A stretch of 64,000 nt of DNA from JAEVLT01 sp964484065 (GTDB taxonomy: Bacteria; Bacillota; Bacilli; Bacillales; Cytobacillaceae), in NCBI GenBank assembly GCA_964484065.1, contig CAZAEW010000012.1, positions 1-64,000 of the forward strand. The letters run 5' to 3'. Every line of letters begins with the position of its first letter. Position 1 is the stretch's first letter. A program made the position numbers and the translations under genes. Of the stretch, positions 33,584 through 42,863 are shown piece after piece. The notes beneath the pieces were generated by a model. It was given only the letters and a program-made list of their open reading frames with translations. It was not told the origin of the DNA and searched no databases.

Positions 33584-33624
33584 AATAAAAACCTGCTCAC
33601 TTTCCGGAGAAGTGAGCAGGTTAA
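33584..33624 (-). terminator. Riboswitch expression-platform terminator
   Basis: AACCTGCTCACTT/AAGTGAGCAGGTT with a T-rich 3' side lies between the TPP aptamer and ylmB, so TPP binding should end transcription. Confidence 0.88.
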
Positions 33625-33660
33625 AGGCAAATGTCAAAAAAGAATGAAATGACAATATGA

Positions 33661-33754
33661 TTCTTTCACCTTCCCTCCGCTGGTATCATCCAGTTCAGGT
33701 TCAAAGGGTTTAGAACAAAACGCTCCATCTCAGCCTAAGGCTCCCCTAGTGAAA
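33661..33754 (-). promoter_or_regulatory. TPP riboswitch (THI element)
   Basis: The minus strand carries the aptamer consensus in order: GGGGAGCCT, GCTGAGATG, ACCCTTTGAACCTGA, CTGGAT-ATACCAGCG, GAGGGAAGG. It controls the ylmB-tenA-thiZXY operon. Confidence 0.96.
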
Positions 33755-33785
33755 ACAAGTTCATGAAATTAAAAATCACTATTAA

Positions 33786-33813
33786 AATATAGCACACATC
33801 AATTATATGTAAA
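33786..33813 (-). promoter_or_regulatory. Promoter of the thiamine-salvage operon
   Basis: -35 TTTACA (33808-33813), 16-bp spacer, -10 TATATT (33786-33791) preceded by TGC (extended -10). Confidence 0.6.
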
Positions 33814-33871
33814 GCAATATGTACTTACAGCAGGAAAAATGATCGGTTTCCCTCATCGTTCAACAGTCACC

Positions 33872-34621
33872 TTATTCCTCGTAAATCATTTTCTTCGTCA
33901 TACCGCCATCGACAACGAGATTTGTTCCTGTTACAAAATCATTCTCTTTTGCAGATAAAAAAAGGCAGGCTCTGGCAATATCAGACGGCCTTCCGACCCT
34001 TTTTGAGAAATGCTGCTGATGGTCAGCCTTCGTTAGCTTGGAGTAATCTCCTGTTTCAATCCATCCGGGTGAGATGCAGTTGACCGTTATTCTGTCCGTG
34101 CTAAATGATGCCGCCAGTGAATGTGTCAAAGCCACAATCCCTCCCTTTGTAGCTGCATAGGCTTCTGAATGAGGTTCTGACATGAGCGCTCTTGTTGAAG
34201 CAATATTAACGATCGCGCCCCCGTCCTTATTTTCACGGATGTATTTTGCCGCCTCACGGGAACATAAAAAAACGCTGCGCAGGTTTGTGTCGATAATATC
34301 ATCCCATTCATCAATCGTTAATTCATAGGGAGATTTAAATTTTGCCTTGCCTGCATTATTAATCAGAATATGAATGGCCCCGTTAGACTTTTTGACCTTC
34401 TCCATTAATCTGCTGATATCTCCCGGAATTCTTACATCTGTTTGGATGAACTGCGCTTCTCCCCCGTTTTCCTGAATTTGACCTGCAAGGAGATTTCCCG
34501 CCTTTTGGTCGAGATCCGCAAGGACCACTTTTGCACCGTCCCGTGCATATGTTAGAGCAATCTCCCGGCCAATTCCATTTGATGCACCAGTCACAATCAC
34601 GGTTTTATTTAAAAAGCTCAT
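33872..34621 (-). CDS. SDR-family oxidoreductase
   Basis: 249 residues with the classical SDR layout: TGASNGIGREIA nucleotide site, NNAG, catalytic Ser and YAATK (Tyr-x3-Lys), and a typical DFVTGTNLVVDGG C-terminus. It reduces or oxidises an unknown alcohol/ketone with NAD(P). ATG 34621 has AGGGTGG upstream; an in-frame GTG exists at 34630. It follows aroD, but a terminator hairpin separates them. Confidence 0.88.
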   Translation of the reverse strand: MSFLNKTVIVTGASNGIGREIALTYARDGAKVVLADLDQKAGNLLAGQIQENGGEAQFIQTDVRIPGDISRLMEKVKKSNGAIHILINNAGKAKFKSPYELTIDEWDDIIDTNLRSVFLCSREAAKYIRENKDGGAIVNIASTRALMSEPHSEAYAATKGGIVALTHSLAASFSTDRITVNCISPGWIETGDYSKLTKADHQQHFSKRVGRPSDIARACLFLSAKENDFVTGTNLVVDGGMTKKMIYEE

Positions 34622-34661
34622 GACTTCCACCCTCAGATTCCGATTTTATTAAATAGAAAAC

Positions 34662-34709
34662 AGGCAGAGATACCCCATGCTGCTCATAACAACATATAGC
34701 CCTGCCTGT
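34662..34709 (-). terminator. Terminator of aroD
   Basis: AAACAGGCAG/CTGCCTGTTT hairpin with a large loop, directly 3' of aroD. Confidence 0.65.
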
Positions 34710-34712
34710 TTG

Positions 34713-35480
34713 TTATTGTTGGCTTTTGTGTAAAAGAGATAAAATACTGCGAAGTTCAGAGACTGCTACTTGTCCAGGGGCAGAAGCTTTTTTCGCTGCT
34801 CCAAAAGTAATAGCCGACCCAAAAATTTCACCGGCAAGACGGCTGACAACCCCAATTCCTGCCATCGACATCGTAATAATTGGCCGATCTGCATATTGTT
34901 TGTTCATCGTATCAGTGGCATCCAGCAATGTGAGTACATCCCCGCTGCTAGAAGGCATCACGGCAATTTTGGGCAAATCACCGCCAAGTTCCTGTGCCCG
35001 GCATAGGCGGGAAACAATTTCTTCTTTGGACGGCGTCTTTGTAAAATCATGGTTAGACAGAATAACGTACACATTGTGAGCATGTGCAGTATCGATCAGC
35101 TTTCTTACATCATTTTCATCATTAAACAGTTCCACATCAATGATCTCAACCTTGCCGGTCTCTGCCATCGCCTTATTTAGAGCGAAGTAATAATCGGAGG
35201 TTACTTCCTTTTCTCCTCCTTCTTTTTGGCTGCGGAATGTAAAAATCAATGGTTTTTCGATTAGAATTGCCCGAATTTTCTCCAGCGCATCCTGTACCAT
35301 CTCAATATCATCCACATTTTCAAAAAAATCAACACGCCATTCAACAAGGTCCGCATCAATTGTTTTTAAAACTGCTGCTTCTTCAAGCAGCTGAGACAAT
35401 GTTTCTCCGACCATCGGGACACAAATTTTCGGTATCCCTTCACCGATCTCAATCCCTTTGACATTAATTATCTTTTTCAT
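34713..35480 (-). CDS. aroD: Type I 3-dehydroquinate dehydratase AroD
   Basis: 255 residues with type I signatures: EWRVDFFE, FTFRSQKEGGE, catalytic His in SNHDF, and the Schiff-base Lys in LPKIAVMPSS. It dehydrates 3-dehydroquinate to 3-dehydroshikimate. B. subtilis uses a type II enzyme instead, so this may be an extra or replacement copy. The shikimate kinase gene 75 bases upstream acts in the same pathway. Confidence 0.94.
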   Translation of the reverse strand: MKKIINVKGIEIGEGIPKICVPMVGETLSQLLEEAAVLKTIDADLVEWRVDFFENVDDIEMVQDALEKIRAILIEKPLIFTFRSQKEGGEKEVTSDYYFALNKAMAETGKVEIIDVELFNDENDVRKLIDTAHAHNVYVILSNHDFTKTPSKEEIVSRLCRAQELGGDLPKIAVMPSSSGDVLTLLDATDTMNKQYADRPIITMSMAGIGVVSRLAGEIFGSAITFGAAKKASAPGQVAVSELRSILSLLHKSQQ

Positions 35481-35555
35481 TGAAAAGTTACTCCCTCTGC
35501 TTCTTTCTTTATAACAAGGGTGAAATCCTTCCCTTAGCTTCTTTATCTTTCATTC

Positions 35556-36110
35556 TTATCTATCATATAATTCCCAAGCCAGCTTGAGAGAATCAACAAT
35601 ATAATCTGCAATTTCTTCAACATCCAGAAAGTCAGTATCCACCTTTGAATGATGCGAAGAGTAGACTGCTTTTCTGCTATTAAAAAGGTCCTGAATTTCT
35701 TCAATTGTTTTTCCTTGAAGAACCGGGCGGCTGTCAATAATTAAGCTGATCCGTTCCTTCCATTGCTCCCACGAAAGGTCCAGAAAAAAAACAATACAGT
35801 TTTCCAAACATGCCTTTCGGATTTCTTCCTGTAAAAAAGATCCTCCTCCGAGCGAGAGAATGTGAAGTCTTTGTTTGCTTAATCTTATCACAACCTCTTT
35901 TTCCTTTTCCCTGAAAGCTTTCTCACCAAGTTCTTTAAATACTTGGGGTATGGACATATTAAACTCTTTTACAAGTTCATCATCAACGTCAATAAAATCA
36001 CGATATAGTTTTTTTGCAACGGCCTTTCCAATCGAGGATTTCCCTACACCCATAAACCCGATAAAAACGATACTTCTTTCCTTTAAAGGAAGTTCATTAA
36101 CCAAAACCAC
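35556..36110 (-). CDS. aroK: Shikimate kinase AroK
   Basis: 184 residues. Walker A GFMGVGKSSIG, shikimate-binding DVDDELV, FREKEKEVV, the GGGSF loop and the RPVL lid Arg are all present. It phosphorylates shikimate at the 3-hydroxyl. It precedes aroD in the same direction. The C-terminus is slightly longer than usual. Confidence 0.93.
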   Translation of the reverse strand: MVLVNELPLKERSIVFIGFMGVGKSSIGKAVAKKLYRDFIDVDDELVKEFNMSIPQVFKELGEKAFREKEKEVVIRLSKQRLHILSLGGGSFLQEEIRKACLENCIVFFLDLSWEQWKERISLIIDSRPVLQGKTIEEIQDLFNSRKAVYSSHHSKVDTDFLDVEEIADYIVDSLKLAWELYDR

Positions 36111-36519
36111 TCAATCCCTTTCACTAAACAACCCCGTTGAACCTTTCGTCCAATATCCTTTTTTCTTTCAAATATTTTCATATGATAACGATTTATTATT
36201 TACAAAATTTCTAAAAGTAATCATACCATAAGTATCCAAGTATATTAAGAATTTAGCGCAGCAAGATTTTCTATTTTAAAGCTGTGAATTGGTAAAAAAT
36301 CCACAAAAATCCATCGGAATATCGTAACGAAGCTGTCACAAAATTGCTACAAGATCAGCGTCAATTCATCAGATAATTTTGTAAAATAAGGATAAAGGTA
36401 AAGTAAGCGATTACATTTACTACCGTTGCAATCTTAATTACTTTCGATTCAGGCTGACTGGTAAACATACGGTTCATTGTTCACGGGTAAATTTTAAGAG
36501 TAAGAAAGGGATGTTGAAG
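36111..36519. other. 409-base intergenic region without recognised features
   Basis: AT-rich, between divergent aroK and the 60-residue gene. I see no ORF with a ribosome binding site, no terminator and no convincing riboswitch; it presumably holds the two divergent promoters. Confidence 0.6.
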
Positions 36520-36702
36520 ATGAATTATCAAGAAGTTAAAGAAAAATTAGAGGCCTCGAAATTGGAATTAATAAATAAAATGAAAAATAAAGATCTTTCA
36601 AAAGATGAACTGGAAAACCTTAAACGTGCGATCGATAATTATAACTACATTATTGAATTAACGGATATGAATCACTTTGAACGAGGAAAAATGATTAATT
36701 GA
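36520..36702 (+). CDS. Small helical hypothetical protein (60 residues)
   Basis: MNYQEVKEKLEASKLELINK..., highly charged and helical. The start ATG 36520 has AAAGGG 9 bases upstream and the gene ends at a good terminator, supporting a real monocistronic small gene. Family not recognised. Confidence 0.65.
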   Translation: MNYQEVKEKLEASKLELINKMKNKDLSKDELENLKRAIDNYNYIIELTDMNHFERGKMIN

Positions 36703-36733
36703 GAGAGAACGTAAACGTTCCCTCTTTTTTTTG
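36703..36733 (+). terminator. Terminator of the 60-residue gene
   Basis: GAGAGAACGT/ACGTTCCCTC pairs with one mismatch and is followed by T8. Confidence 0.85.
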
Positions 36734-36812
36734 GAAAAAGCTGCGATAAAGTGATTCATTTTATCCAAGTGAAAGGTAAAATATACAATTATCTACTCCT
36801 GTAGTAGTGATA

Positions 36813-36911
36813 TTTTGCTTCGCTCACACCGCCTTTATTATGTTGGTGTATTGCTCCTATTTGTTTTATTTCCATACATGGGATGGGAGTTGAGACTCAT
36901 GTATGTTTTTT
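36813..36911 (+). repeat. Dispersed ~100-bp hairpin element, copy 2
   Basis: Same element as 5123-5223 (opposite strand). It keeps the CATACATG/CATGTATG hairpin followed by T6 and the upstream CACACC/GGTGT pair. Nothing else is visible in 36734-37071 apart from the promoter region of the hydrolase gene. Confidence 0.7.
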
Positions 36912-37071
36912 GCCCTTATTTTGATCCTTTCTACATAATTCTGCAGACATCAGAAAAAATGAATTTTTTATATCTTTTGATTGTCAGATTCCTTTTTTCA
37001 GGTTATAATCTCCTTAAATACCAACTTAACTTATCGGATTAATTATAAATAATCCATCGAGGAGGTTTCTT

Positions 37072-37653
37072 ATGAACGAGTTTAGTTTTTTAATCATACA
37101 CGGTCTTTACGGAAGCGGACCTGACCATTGGCAATCATGGCTTTCTCATGAATTAAAGCAGCGCGGCTATCATGTAGAGTATCCTGTCTTTTCCAAATTT
37201 AATTTTCCTAATAAAGAGGTATGGCTTGATGAACTGTCAGATGCAGTACAAAAATTGCCAAGCCGCCATAAAAAAATCGTCATTACCCATAGTCTCGGAG
37301 GAGTACTATGGAATCACTTTGCAGCCCGGCAAAACAGAAAAATAGCGGATCATGTCATTCTTGTTGCACCGCCATCTCCTGTGATCGCAATTCCGGAAGC
37401 CAAATCTTTTTTTCCGGTTCCATTGAACGAAAATAATCTAACAAGGACTGCCGATGAAATTTTATTTGTCCACTCTTCTAACGATCCGTATTGCAGTTTA
37501 GAAGACGCAGAACATTATCGGAAATTAAATCTGCCTTCCGTCACCCTGCCAAACATGGGCCATATCAATACTGAATCAGGCCATGGCAAATGGCCGTGGA
37601 TTCTGGATTTATGCTTAAATATGGCTGAGAAGGATTATGCATATTCGATCTAA
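37072..37653 (+). CDS. RBBP9/YdeN-family alpha/beta hydrolase
   Basis: 193 residues. The N-terminal IHGLYGSGPDHWQSWL motif, nucleophile Ser in THSLGG, late Asp in SSNDPYCS and His in NMGHINTESGHGKWP define the YdeN/RBBP9 serine hydrolases. Substrate unknown. GAGGAGG-type site before ATG 37072; terminator downstream shared with tatC. Confidence 0.88.
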   Translation: MNEFSFLIIHGLYGSGPDHWQSWLSHELKQRGYHVEYPVFSKFNFPNKEVWLDELSDAVQKLPSRHKKIVITHSLGGVLWNHFAARQNRKIADHVILVAPPSPVIAIPEAKSFFPVPLNENNLTRTADEILFVHSSNDPYCSLEDAEHYRKLNLPSVTLPNMGHINTESGHGKWPWILDLCLNMAEKDYAYSI

Positions 37654-37655
37654 TA

Positions 37656-37693
37656 AAAAGGGATCTTCCCTTAGTTTAAGGAAGATCCCTTTT
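37656..37693. terminator. Bidirectional terminator between the hydrolase gene and tatC
   Basis: AAAAAGGGATCTTCC/GGAAGATCCCTTTTT, a long perfect hairpin between convergent genes. Confidence 0.9.
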
Positions 37694-37694
37694 T

Positions 37695-38486
37695 TTATGC
37701 TTCATTTATCATTTCGTCTTTATCCTGTTTTTCCACTTGCTCTTCTTCATTTTCTTCAAGAGAATATTCGAGTTCCTGACGTTTTAGTTTTCGTTTATAA
37801 ACAATTTTAGAGACAATGACACTGACTTCATAAATTAAAATCAGCGGGATCGCAACCGAAATATGAGAAATAAATTCCGGAGGCGAAATCATACTTGCGA
37901 TAATAACCAAGATGAAATAGGCATATTTCCGTAGTTTTGAAACGGTATAAGGATTGACAATTCCAAGTGACGTTAAGAACATCATCACAAGCGGCATCTC
38001 AAATGCGATTCCAAATGGCAGAGTAATATTCAGCAAGAAACTAAAATATTTTTCTGCTGTAAAGCTGGTTTCCATTATTCCGCTTCCTAAATTAACGAGA
38101 AATCTCATGATGTTAGGAAAGATAAAGAAATATCCGAAAGCAAGACCTGAGATAAACAAAAGAAACAGGGCTGGTATATAGGCTAATGCCGCTTTTCTTT
38201 CAAAAGGTCTTAAGGCAGGCTTAACAAACAGCCACAGCTGCCATCCGATAACAGGAATCGTCCCGGCAAGGGCCACCACTCCTGCCAAATTAAAGTAGAC
38301 CTTGATAACATCGCTGGGCCCCAAAACTAACAGCTTATAATGAAAGTTGCCCAGAAAAAAAAGATAAATATTTTTTATAAAACAAAGCGCAATAACTAGG
38401 AAAATTACGAAAGCAATCGCGGAAATAATGATTCTCTTCCTGAGTTCATCTAAATGTTCAACAATATTAAGTTCTTTATCAGCCAA
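37695..38486 (-). CDS. tatC: Twin-arginine translocase subunit TatC
   Basis: 263 residues, six membrane helices. The N-terminal HLDELRKRI motif and the Pro/Glu pattern of the family are present, and an unusually long acidic tail (LEENEEEQVEKQDKDE) follows. It is the receptor for folded Tat substrates. The start is TTG 38486 with GGAAGTGG upstream. No tatA gene is adjacent, so the partner must be elsewhere. Confidence 0.93.
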   Translation of the reverse strand: MADKELNIVEHLDELRKRIIISAIAFVIFLVIALCFIKNIYLFFLGNFHYKLLVLGPSDVIKVYFNLAGVVALAGTIPVIGWQLWLFVKPALRPFERKAALAYIPALFLLFISGLAFGYFFIFPNIMRFLVNLGSGIMETSFTAEKYFSFLLNITLPFGIAFEMPLVMMFLTSLGIVNPYTVSKLRKYAYFILVIIASMISPPEFISHISVAIPLILIYEVSVIVSKIVYKRKLKRQELEYSLEENEEEQVEKQDKDEMINEA

Positions 38487-38595
38487 GATGCGCCACTTCC
38501 ATTCAAGAATGTGTTTTACGTCTACAACTGAATTATAAAGTTTCGCCGCACGCTCGTAAATAAGAAGTTAATGATTTACAAAAAACAACTGGTCC

Positions 38596-40125
38596 TTAGT
38601 TTTCTGCCAGCGGCTTTACTGCCCGCTTTGTTTCTGCTTTTCCTTCTCCTACATCTTCTCCCTGTTTGGATCGCTTGATTAAGAAGGCCAGAACTAGTGC
38701 AATACAGGCTATGCCAACGGATACTAAGAAAGCATCATTAATCCCTTCAAGCATTGCTTTCATCGTTATTTGCTGCTTCATTTCAGCCAGCATCTGCGGT
38801 GTCGGCTGGCCAGTCAAGTGCTTCATTGCGTCTGCTGCCAAATCTTTTGCATGCGTTTTAGTGCGGTTTGACATAATGGTCACCAGCAAGGCAGAGCCGA
38901 TAGCGCCGGACACCTGCTGCATCGTATTGTTCATCGCCGTTCCGTGCGGATAGAAACGGGCCGGCAACTGGTTTAATCCGTTTGTCATGACCGGCATCAT
39001 GACCATCGACATTCCAAACATCCGTGCTGAGTATATTAGGATTAATTCTGTATAAGTGGTATCCAAGGTTAATTTGCTTAAAAAATAACTTGTCAGCGTG
39101 ACAATCGTAAGACCGATAATGGCTAAAACCCTGCCGCCGAACTTGTCAAACAATTTTCCGGTTATAGGCGACATGATCCCCATTAAAAGGGCGCCAGGAA
39201 GCAGCAATAGCCCTGAATGAAACGGTGAAATTCCGCGAATCGTCTGTACATAAATCGGCAAAAGCAGCATGGCGGAAAACATCGCCATGGTAATGAAAAT
39301 CGAAATGGCTGATGACAAAGCAAACATCGGGTATTTATAAACCCGGAAATTGAGCATCGGATTGTCAATCTTAAGCTGTCGGATAATGAACGAGATCAAT
39401 GAAACAGCGCCCACAGCGATGGTCAAATAAACCTCAGGACTGTCCCAGCCTTTGTTCCCCGCTGAGCTGAAGCCATATAGCAGACCGCCAAATCCGATAC
39501 TGGAAAGAACAAGCGAAAACCAATCCAGCTTTAACGCTGATTTTTCTTTTTTATCCTTCAGTAAGAAAATGGCAATCAATAATACGATAAAGGCAATCGG
39601 TGTTACTAAGTGGAACAAAATTCTCCAATTGTTGTGCTCAATCAGCCAGCCGGATAATGTTGGTCCGACCGCAGGGGCAAAGATAAATACTAATCCAAAA
39701 AGCCCCATGACACCGCCTCTTTTTTCAACAGGAAAGCTGGTAAGCATCACATTCATTAACAGCGGCATCATGATGGCCGAGCCAGAAGCCTGCAGAACCC
39801 TGCCGATTAAGAGAATCTGAAAAATGTGTGCAAAACCTGCTACGATGGTCCCGGCTGTAAATAGGATCATTGCCGTTAAAAACAAGCGGCGGACTGAAAA
39901 TTTTTGTATCAGAAAAGCCGTTGTTGGAATCATAATGCCGTTTACGAGCATATAACCCGTTGCCAGCCATTGAACCGTTGACGCTGAGATTTTTAAATCC
40001 TTCATGATCGATGGCAGCGCAACGTTTAATAACGTTTCATTTAACATGGAAATAAAGGCGCCAATCAACAGGATAGCAATAATCCCATAAGGCGGCTTAT
40101 TTTCCTTTGGTATTGTAGTACTCAA
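38596..40125 (-). CDS. DHA2-family MFS multidrug exporter (EmrB/QacA type)
   Basis: 509 residues from TTG 40125, which has a GAGGAGG site 8 bases upstream; the open frame extends to 40149 but that would bury the site. Fourteen membrane helices, with the DHA2 motif C-like LLIGRVLQASGSA and motif A-like GRVLAIIG region. It probably exports drugs by proton antiport. The divergent TetR gene, 188 bases away, is the likely regulator. Confidence 0.9.
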   Translation of the reverse strand: MSTTIPKENKPPYGIIAILLIGAFISMLNETLLNVALPSIMKDLKISASTVQWLATGYMLVNGIMIPTTAFLIQKFSVRRLFLTAMILFTAGTIVAGFAHIFQILLIGRVLQASGSAIMMPLLMNVMLTSFPVEKRGGVMGLFGLVFIFAPAVGPTLSGWLIEHNNWRILFHLVTPIAFIVLLIAIFLLKDKKEKSALKLDWFSLVLSSIGFGGLLYGFSSAGNKGWDSPEVYLTIAVGAVSLISFIIRQLKIDNPMLNFRVYKYPMFALSSAISIFITMAMFSAMLLLPIYVQTIRGISPFHSGLLLLPGALLMGIMSPITGKLFDKFGGRVLAIIGLTIVTLTSYFLSKLTLDTTYTELILIYSARMFGMSMVMMPVMTNGLNQLPARFYPHGTAMNNTMQQVSGAIGSALLVTIMSNRTKTHAKDLAADAMKHLTGQPTPQMLAEMKQQITMKAMLEGINDAFLVSVGIACIALVLAFLIKRSKQGEDVGEGKAETKRAVKPLAEN

Positions 40126-40203
40126 TTTATGTTCCTCCTCTATGAACAAGCAGTCTAAAATTTTATACTCTTATTTCATGCAAAAACAATCTTATACCAC
40201 CGG

Positions 40204-40222
40204 TTCAATTTTTGCAATTGAA
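40204..40222. promoter_or_regulatory. Palindromic operator candidate between the efflux pump and TetR genes
   Basis: TTCAATT-TTTGC-AATTGAA is a perfect 7-bp inverted repeat in the divergent intergenic region; CAATCTT/AAGATTG flanks it asymmetrically. Likely the TetR binding site. Confidence 0.55.
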
Positions 40223-40313
40223 AAAGATTGGATTTTTCATGTTTGTAATCTTCATAAAAATAAGCTAGTATATTTTTAGACAATAGGTATAATCTTTTAT
40301 TCAGGTGATGTAT

Positions 40314-41210
40314 ATGAATGACCGCAAGCAGCATGTCATAAAGACAGCGCTCGAATTATTTATTGAAAAAGGCTATCAAGCCACATCGATTCAGGATATT
40401 TTAGACGACAGCGGAATATCCAAGGGAACGTTTTATAATTATTTTTCATCCAAAGGGGAATTGGCAAAAGCCATTTTTAAATCGCTCCATTTGAACCTGA
40501 ACAAGCAAATAAACGACTTATTAATTGGACAGGACCGATCAGATATTGAAATCTTCATCAAACAAATTGAACTGCAAATGAAAATGAATCGGAAGAATAA
40601 GTTATTCGCATTGGTAGAAGAAATTTTTGTCTCCAATGACACCGATATGAAGAAATTTGTTAAACAAGTACAATTGATTCAATTAAAATGGTATTACAAT
40701 CGGTTTATTGACCTTTTTGGCGAGGAGAAAAAGCCTTATCTATTAGACTGCGCCGTGATATTTTTAGGGATTTTGCATCATCATTTTCACTTCCAGCTGA
40801 TGGCAAGCGGCAGCAGCCGTGTTGAACCTGTTATTCGTTATTCCGTTAACCGCATCGTGACGGTCGTTGATGAATTAGCGGAAACAGGTGAGCAGCTGCT
40901 GGATCCGGATCTGATGGAAAAATGGGTGCCAGGTACCATGCATAACTGCAGCGAACTAAAGAACAAATTGCTGGAGACCATTGCCAGGTTAAAATCCTCC
41001 ATCCAAAAAGGAATTGAAATCGAAAGAGAACAATCACAATACATTGAACTTCTGGATTTTATTCAAGAAGAGGCAGTAAATTCAAACACTCCCCGGCAAT
41101 TTGTGATTGAAAGTGCATTGCTTACCTTAAAAACAATGAAAGATTCTTCTTGCCAAAAAGAGCTGAACCGGCTGGAAAAAACAGTCTGTGAATACCTTTC
41201 AAAAGTATAA
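40314..41210 (+). CDS. TetR-family transcriptional regulator
   Basis: About 298 residues. The N-terminal HTH (TALELFIEKGYQATSIQDIL, SGISKGTFYNYFSSKGEL) is clear. The C-terminal part is about 100 residues longer than typical TetR proteins, with an extra helical Glu/Lys-rich segment at the end (from about residue 205). ATG 40314 has AGGTGAT upstream. Divergent from the MFS exporter, so it is probably its repressor. Confidence 0.88.
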   Translation: MNDRKQHVIKTALELFIEKGYQATSIQDILDDSGISKGTFYNYFSSKGELAKAIFKSLHLNLNKQINDLLIGQDRSDIEIFIKQIELQMKMNRKNKLFALVEEIFVSNDTDMKKFVKQVQLIQLKWYYNRFIDLFGEEKKPYLLDCAVIFLGILHHHFHFQLMASGSSRVEPVIRYSVNRIVTVVDELAETGEQLLDPDLMEKWVPGTMHNCSELKNKLLETIARLKSSIQKGIEIEREQSQYIELLDFIQEEAVNSNTPRQFVIESALLTLKTMKDSSCQKELNRLEKTVCEYLSKV

Positions 41211-41211
41211 C

Positions 41212-41243
41212 CTAGCCCAAAATGGACTAGGTTATTTTAAGGC
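41212..41243. terminator. Terminator between the TetR gene and adhB
   Basis: AACCTAG/CTAGGTT hairpin with A/T tails, overlapping the adhB stop at 41237. Confidence 0.75.
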
Positions 41244-42373
41244 TTTAGCACCACTTTGATGCATCCATCGGTGCGAGTATCGAAGACTTCATACCCATGC
41301 TTTGCTTGATCCAAGGGTAAGACATGGGTCACAATATCACTCGGATCCACTTTCCCCTCTGCAATTAAATCATAGAGGAAAGGCATATAAGGAATAACCG
41401 GCGCTTGGCCCATTTTTAAATCCACATTTCGCTGAAAAAAATCTCCCAGCGGGAATGCATTGTATCTTCCGCCATATACACCTGTTATTTGGACGGTTCC
41501 TCCTTTGCGCACTGCCTGTGAGGCGATCACAATCCCGCCCATTGCCCCGCCATGAAGCTTCATGCCGGTAGCAAGAAATTCCATCGGGGTCATTTTCCCG
41601 CTCATACCGGTACAATCAATCACAACATCTGCGCCGCCCTTGGTAATTTCCTTCAAATATTCTCCGGCATTTTCCTGGCTTTCAAAATTCACCGTTTCCA
41701 CCTTGTTGGTGCGCTTCGCGTGCTCGAGTCGGTAGCCAACATAATCAACTGCAATCACGCGCTTCGCTCCTTCCAGCCAAGCAAACTTCTGCGCCAGCAA
41801 CCCCACAGGCCCGCAGCCCAAGATGACAACTGTATCATCCGGTTTCATTCCGGAATGATCCACACTCCAGTAGGCTGTTCCCGCTGCATCTGCAAGCAGT
41901 ACCAATTTTTCATCCTCTACTTCACTGTTTTCAGGAATTTTAAAAGGAGTAAAATTTCCAAAAGGTACGCGCATATATTCAGCCTGTCCTCCGGCAAATC
42001 CCCCTGTTGTTTCCGAATAGCCGAAAAAACCTCCCATCTCTCCATGGGGATTGGAATTATCGCATTGGCTTGTTAAGTCATGGGTGCAGTACCAGCAATG
42101 CCCGCAGCTGACGTTAAAAGGAATAATGACACGATCTCCTTTTTTCAGCTTTGATACTTCCGGACCGGTTTCTTCGACAATCCCCATCGGCTCATGTCCT
42201 ATCACATAGTCCGTTGGCAAATTAGGAATCATGGCATGAAGCAAGTGCAAATCAGACCCGCAAATGGCGGTGGTGGTAATTTTGACAATAATATCATCCG
42301 GATTTTTAATTTGGGGATCCTTCACATCTGTAACTTCTATATTTTTGATTCCCTGATATGTAACAGCCTTCAT
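41237..42373 (-). CDS. adhB: Zinc-dependent alcohol dehydrogenase, AdhB-like
   Basis: 378 residues, medium-chain dehydrogenase. Catalytic zinc site CGSDLH and GHEPMG, structural zinc cysteines CGHCWYC...C, NAD site GCGPVG. The insert after the cofactor site (GMSGKMTPMEF) is typical of glutathione-independent formaldehyde dehydrogenase-like enzymes. In B. subtilis adhB sits among coat-F-like genes (yra cluster); here too it is followed upstream by CotF-like genes in the same direction, so spore-stage expression is plausible. Confidence 0.9.
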   Translation of the reverse strand: MKAVTYQGIKNIEVTDVKDPQIKNPDDIIVKITTTAICGSDLHLLHAMIPNLPTDYVIGHEPMGIVEETGPEVSKLKKGDRVIIPFNVSCGHCWYCTHDLTSQCDNSNPHGEMGGFFGYSETTGGFAGGQAEYMRVPFGNFTPFKIPENSEVEDEKLVLLADAAGTAYWSVDHSGMKPDDTVVILGCGPVGLLAQKFAWLEGAKRVIAVDYVGYRLEHAKRTNKVETVNFESQENAGEYLKEITKGGADVVIDCTGMSGKMTPMEFLATGMKLHGGAMGGIVIASQAVRKGGTVQITGVYGGRYNAFPLGDFFQRNVDLKMGQAPVIPYMPFLYDLIAEGKVDPSDIVTHVLPLDQAKHGYEVFDTRTDGCIKVVLKP

Positions 42374-42390
42374 TCGTCACCTGCCTCCTT

Positions 42391-42750
42391 CTATTTATTA
42401 GGTGTTGCAAACATGCCGCGCCTGTCCGTATCATTCGGAAAGAGATTCAAACCGGCAATTTTCACAGCGGTCTCTGCCGCCTTCAAATCGATCGGGTATT
42501 GTTCCTTCAGATTATAGGGATGAAACCACCCTTTATTGATCATCAAATCCGTTATTTCACTGTGCAAATCTATTGCCTTTTCCAGTTGCCTGGATAAAGC
42601 TTTTCTCAGTTCCGGATCTGCTGTTTCCGTAATTGCCAATGCATAGGTTCTCACACCTGTTTTTACCGTCATTAAAAAGTCCATAGCGATAGCCGAATCA
42701 GCAAGATTGGGCATTCCCTCCGCATTTCGCGGATCCAGGTAATCCTCCAT
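42391..42750 (-). CDS. CotF-like spore coat protein, long form
   Basis: 119 residues with the coat F domain: DSAIAMDFLMTVKTGVRTYA, ITETADPELRKAL, LMINKGWFHPYNLKEQ. Ferritin-like helical hairpin expected; components of the spore coat. AGGGGGTG site before ATG 42750. It shares its key segments with 43432-43731. Confidence 0.9.
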   Translation of the reverse strand: MEDYLDPRNAEGMPNLADSAIAMDFLMTVKTGVRTYALAITETADPELRKALSRQLEKAIDLHSEITDLMINKGWFHPYNLKEQYPIDLKAAETAVKIAGLNLFPNDTDRRGMFATPNK

Positions 42751-42863
42751 TTGTTCACCCCCTATTGCAGTGGATTTTCTTTAGCTAATGGGAAAGGATA
42801 AATTTCCAACAAATTTATCCTTTCCCACTACGCATATGTGCCACTTCCCCTCTGTCTTCGCAT

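Noticed and set aside
33562..33630. N-terminal extension of YlmB
   Set aside because: It would include the riboswitch terminator.
36815..37042. 75-codon ORF on the plus strand
   Set aside because: It overlaps the second copy of the repeat in a different frame from copy 1, with no ribosome binding site.
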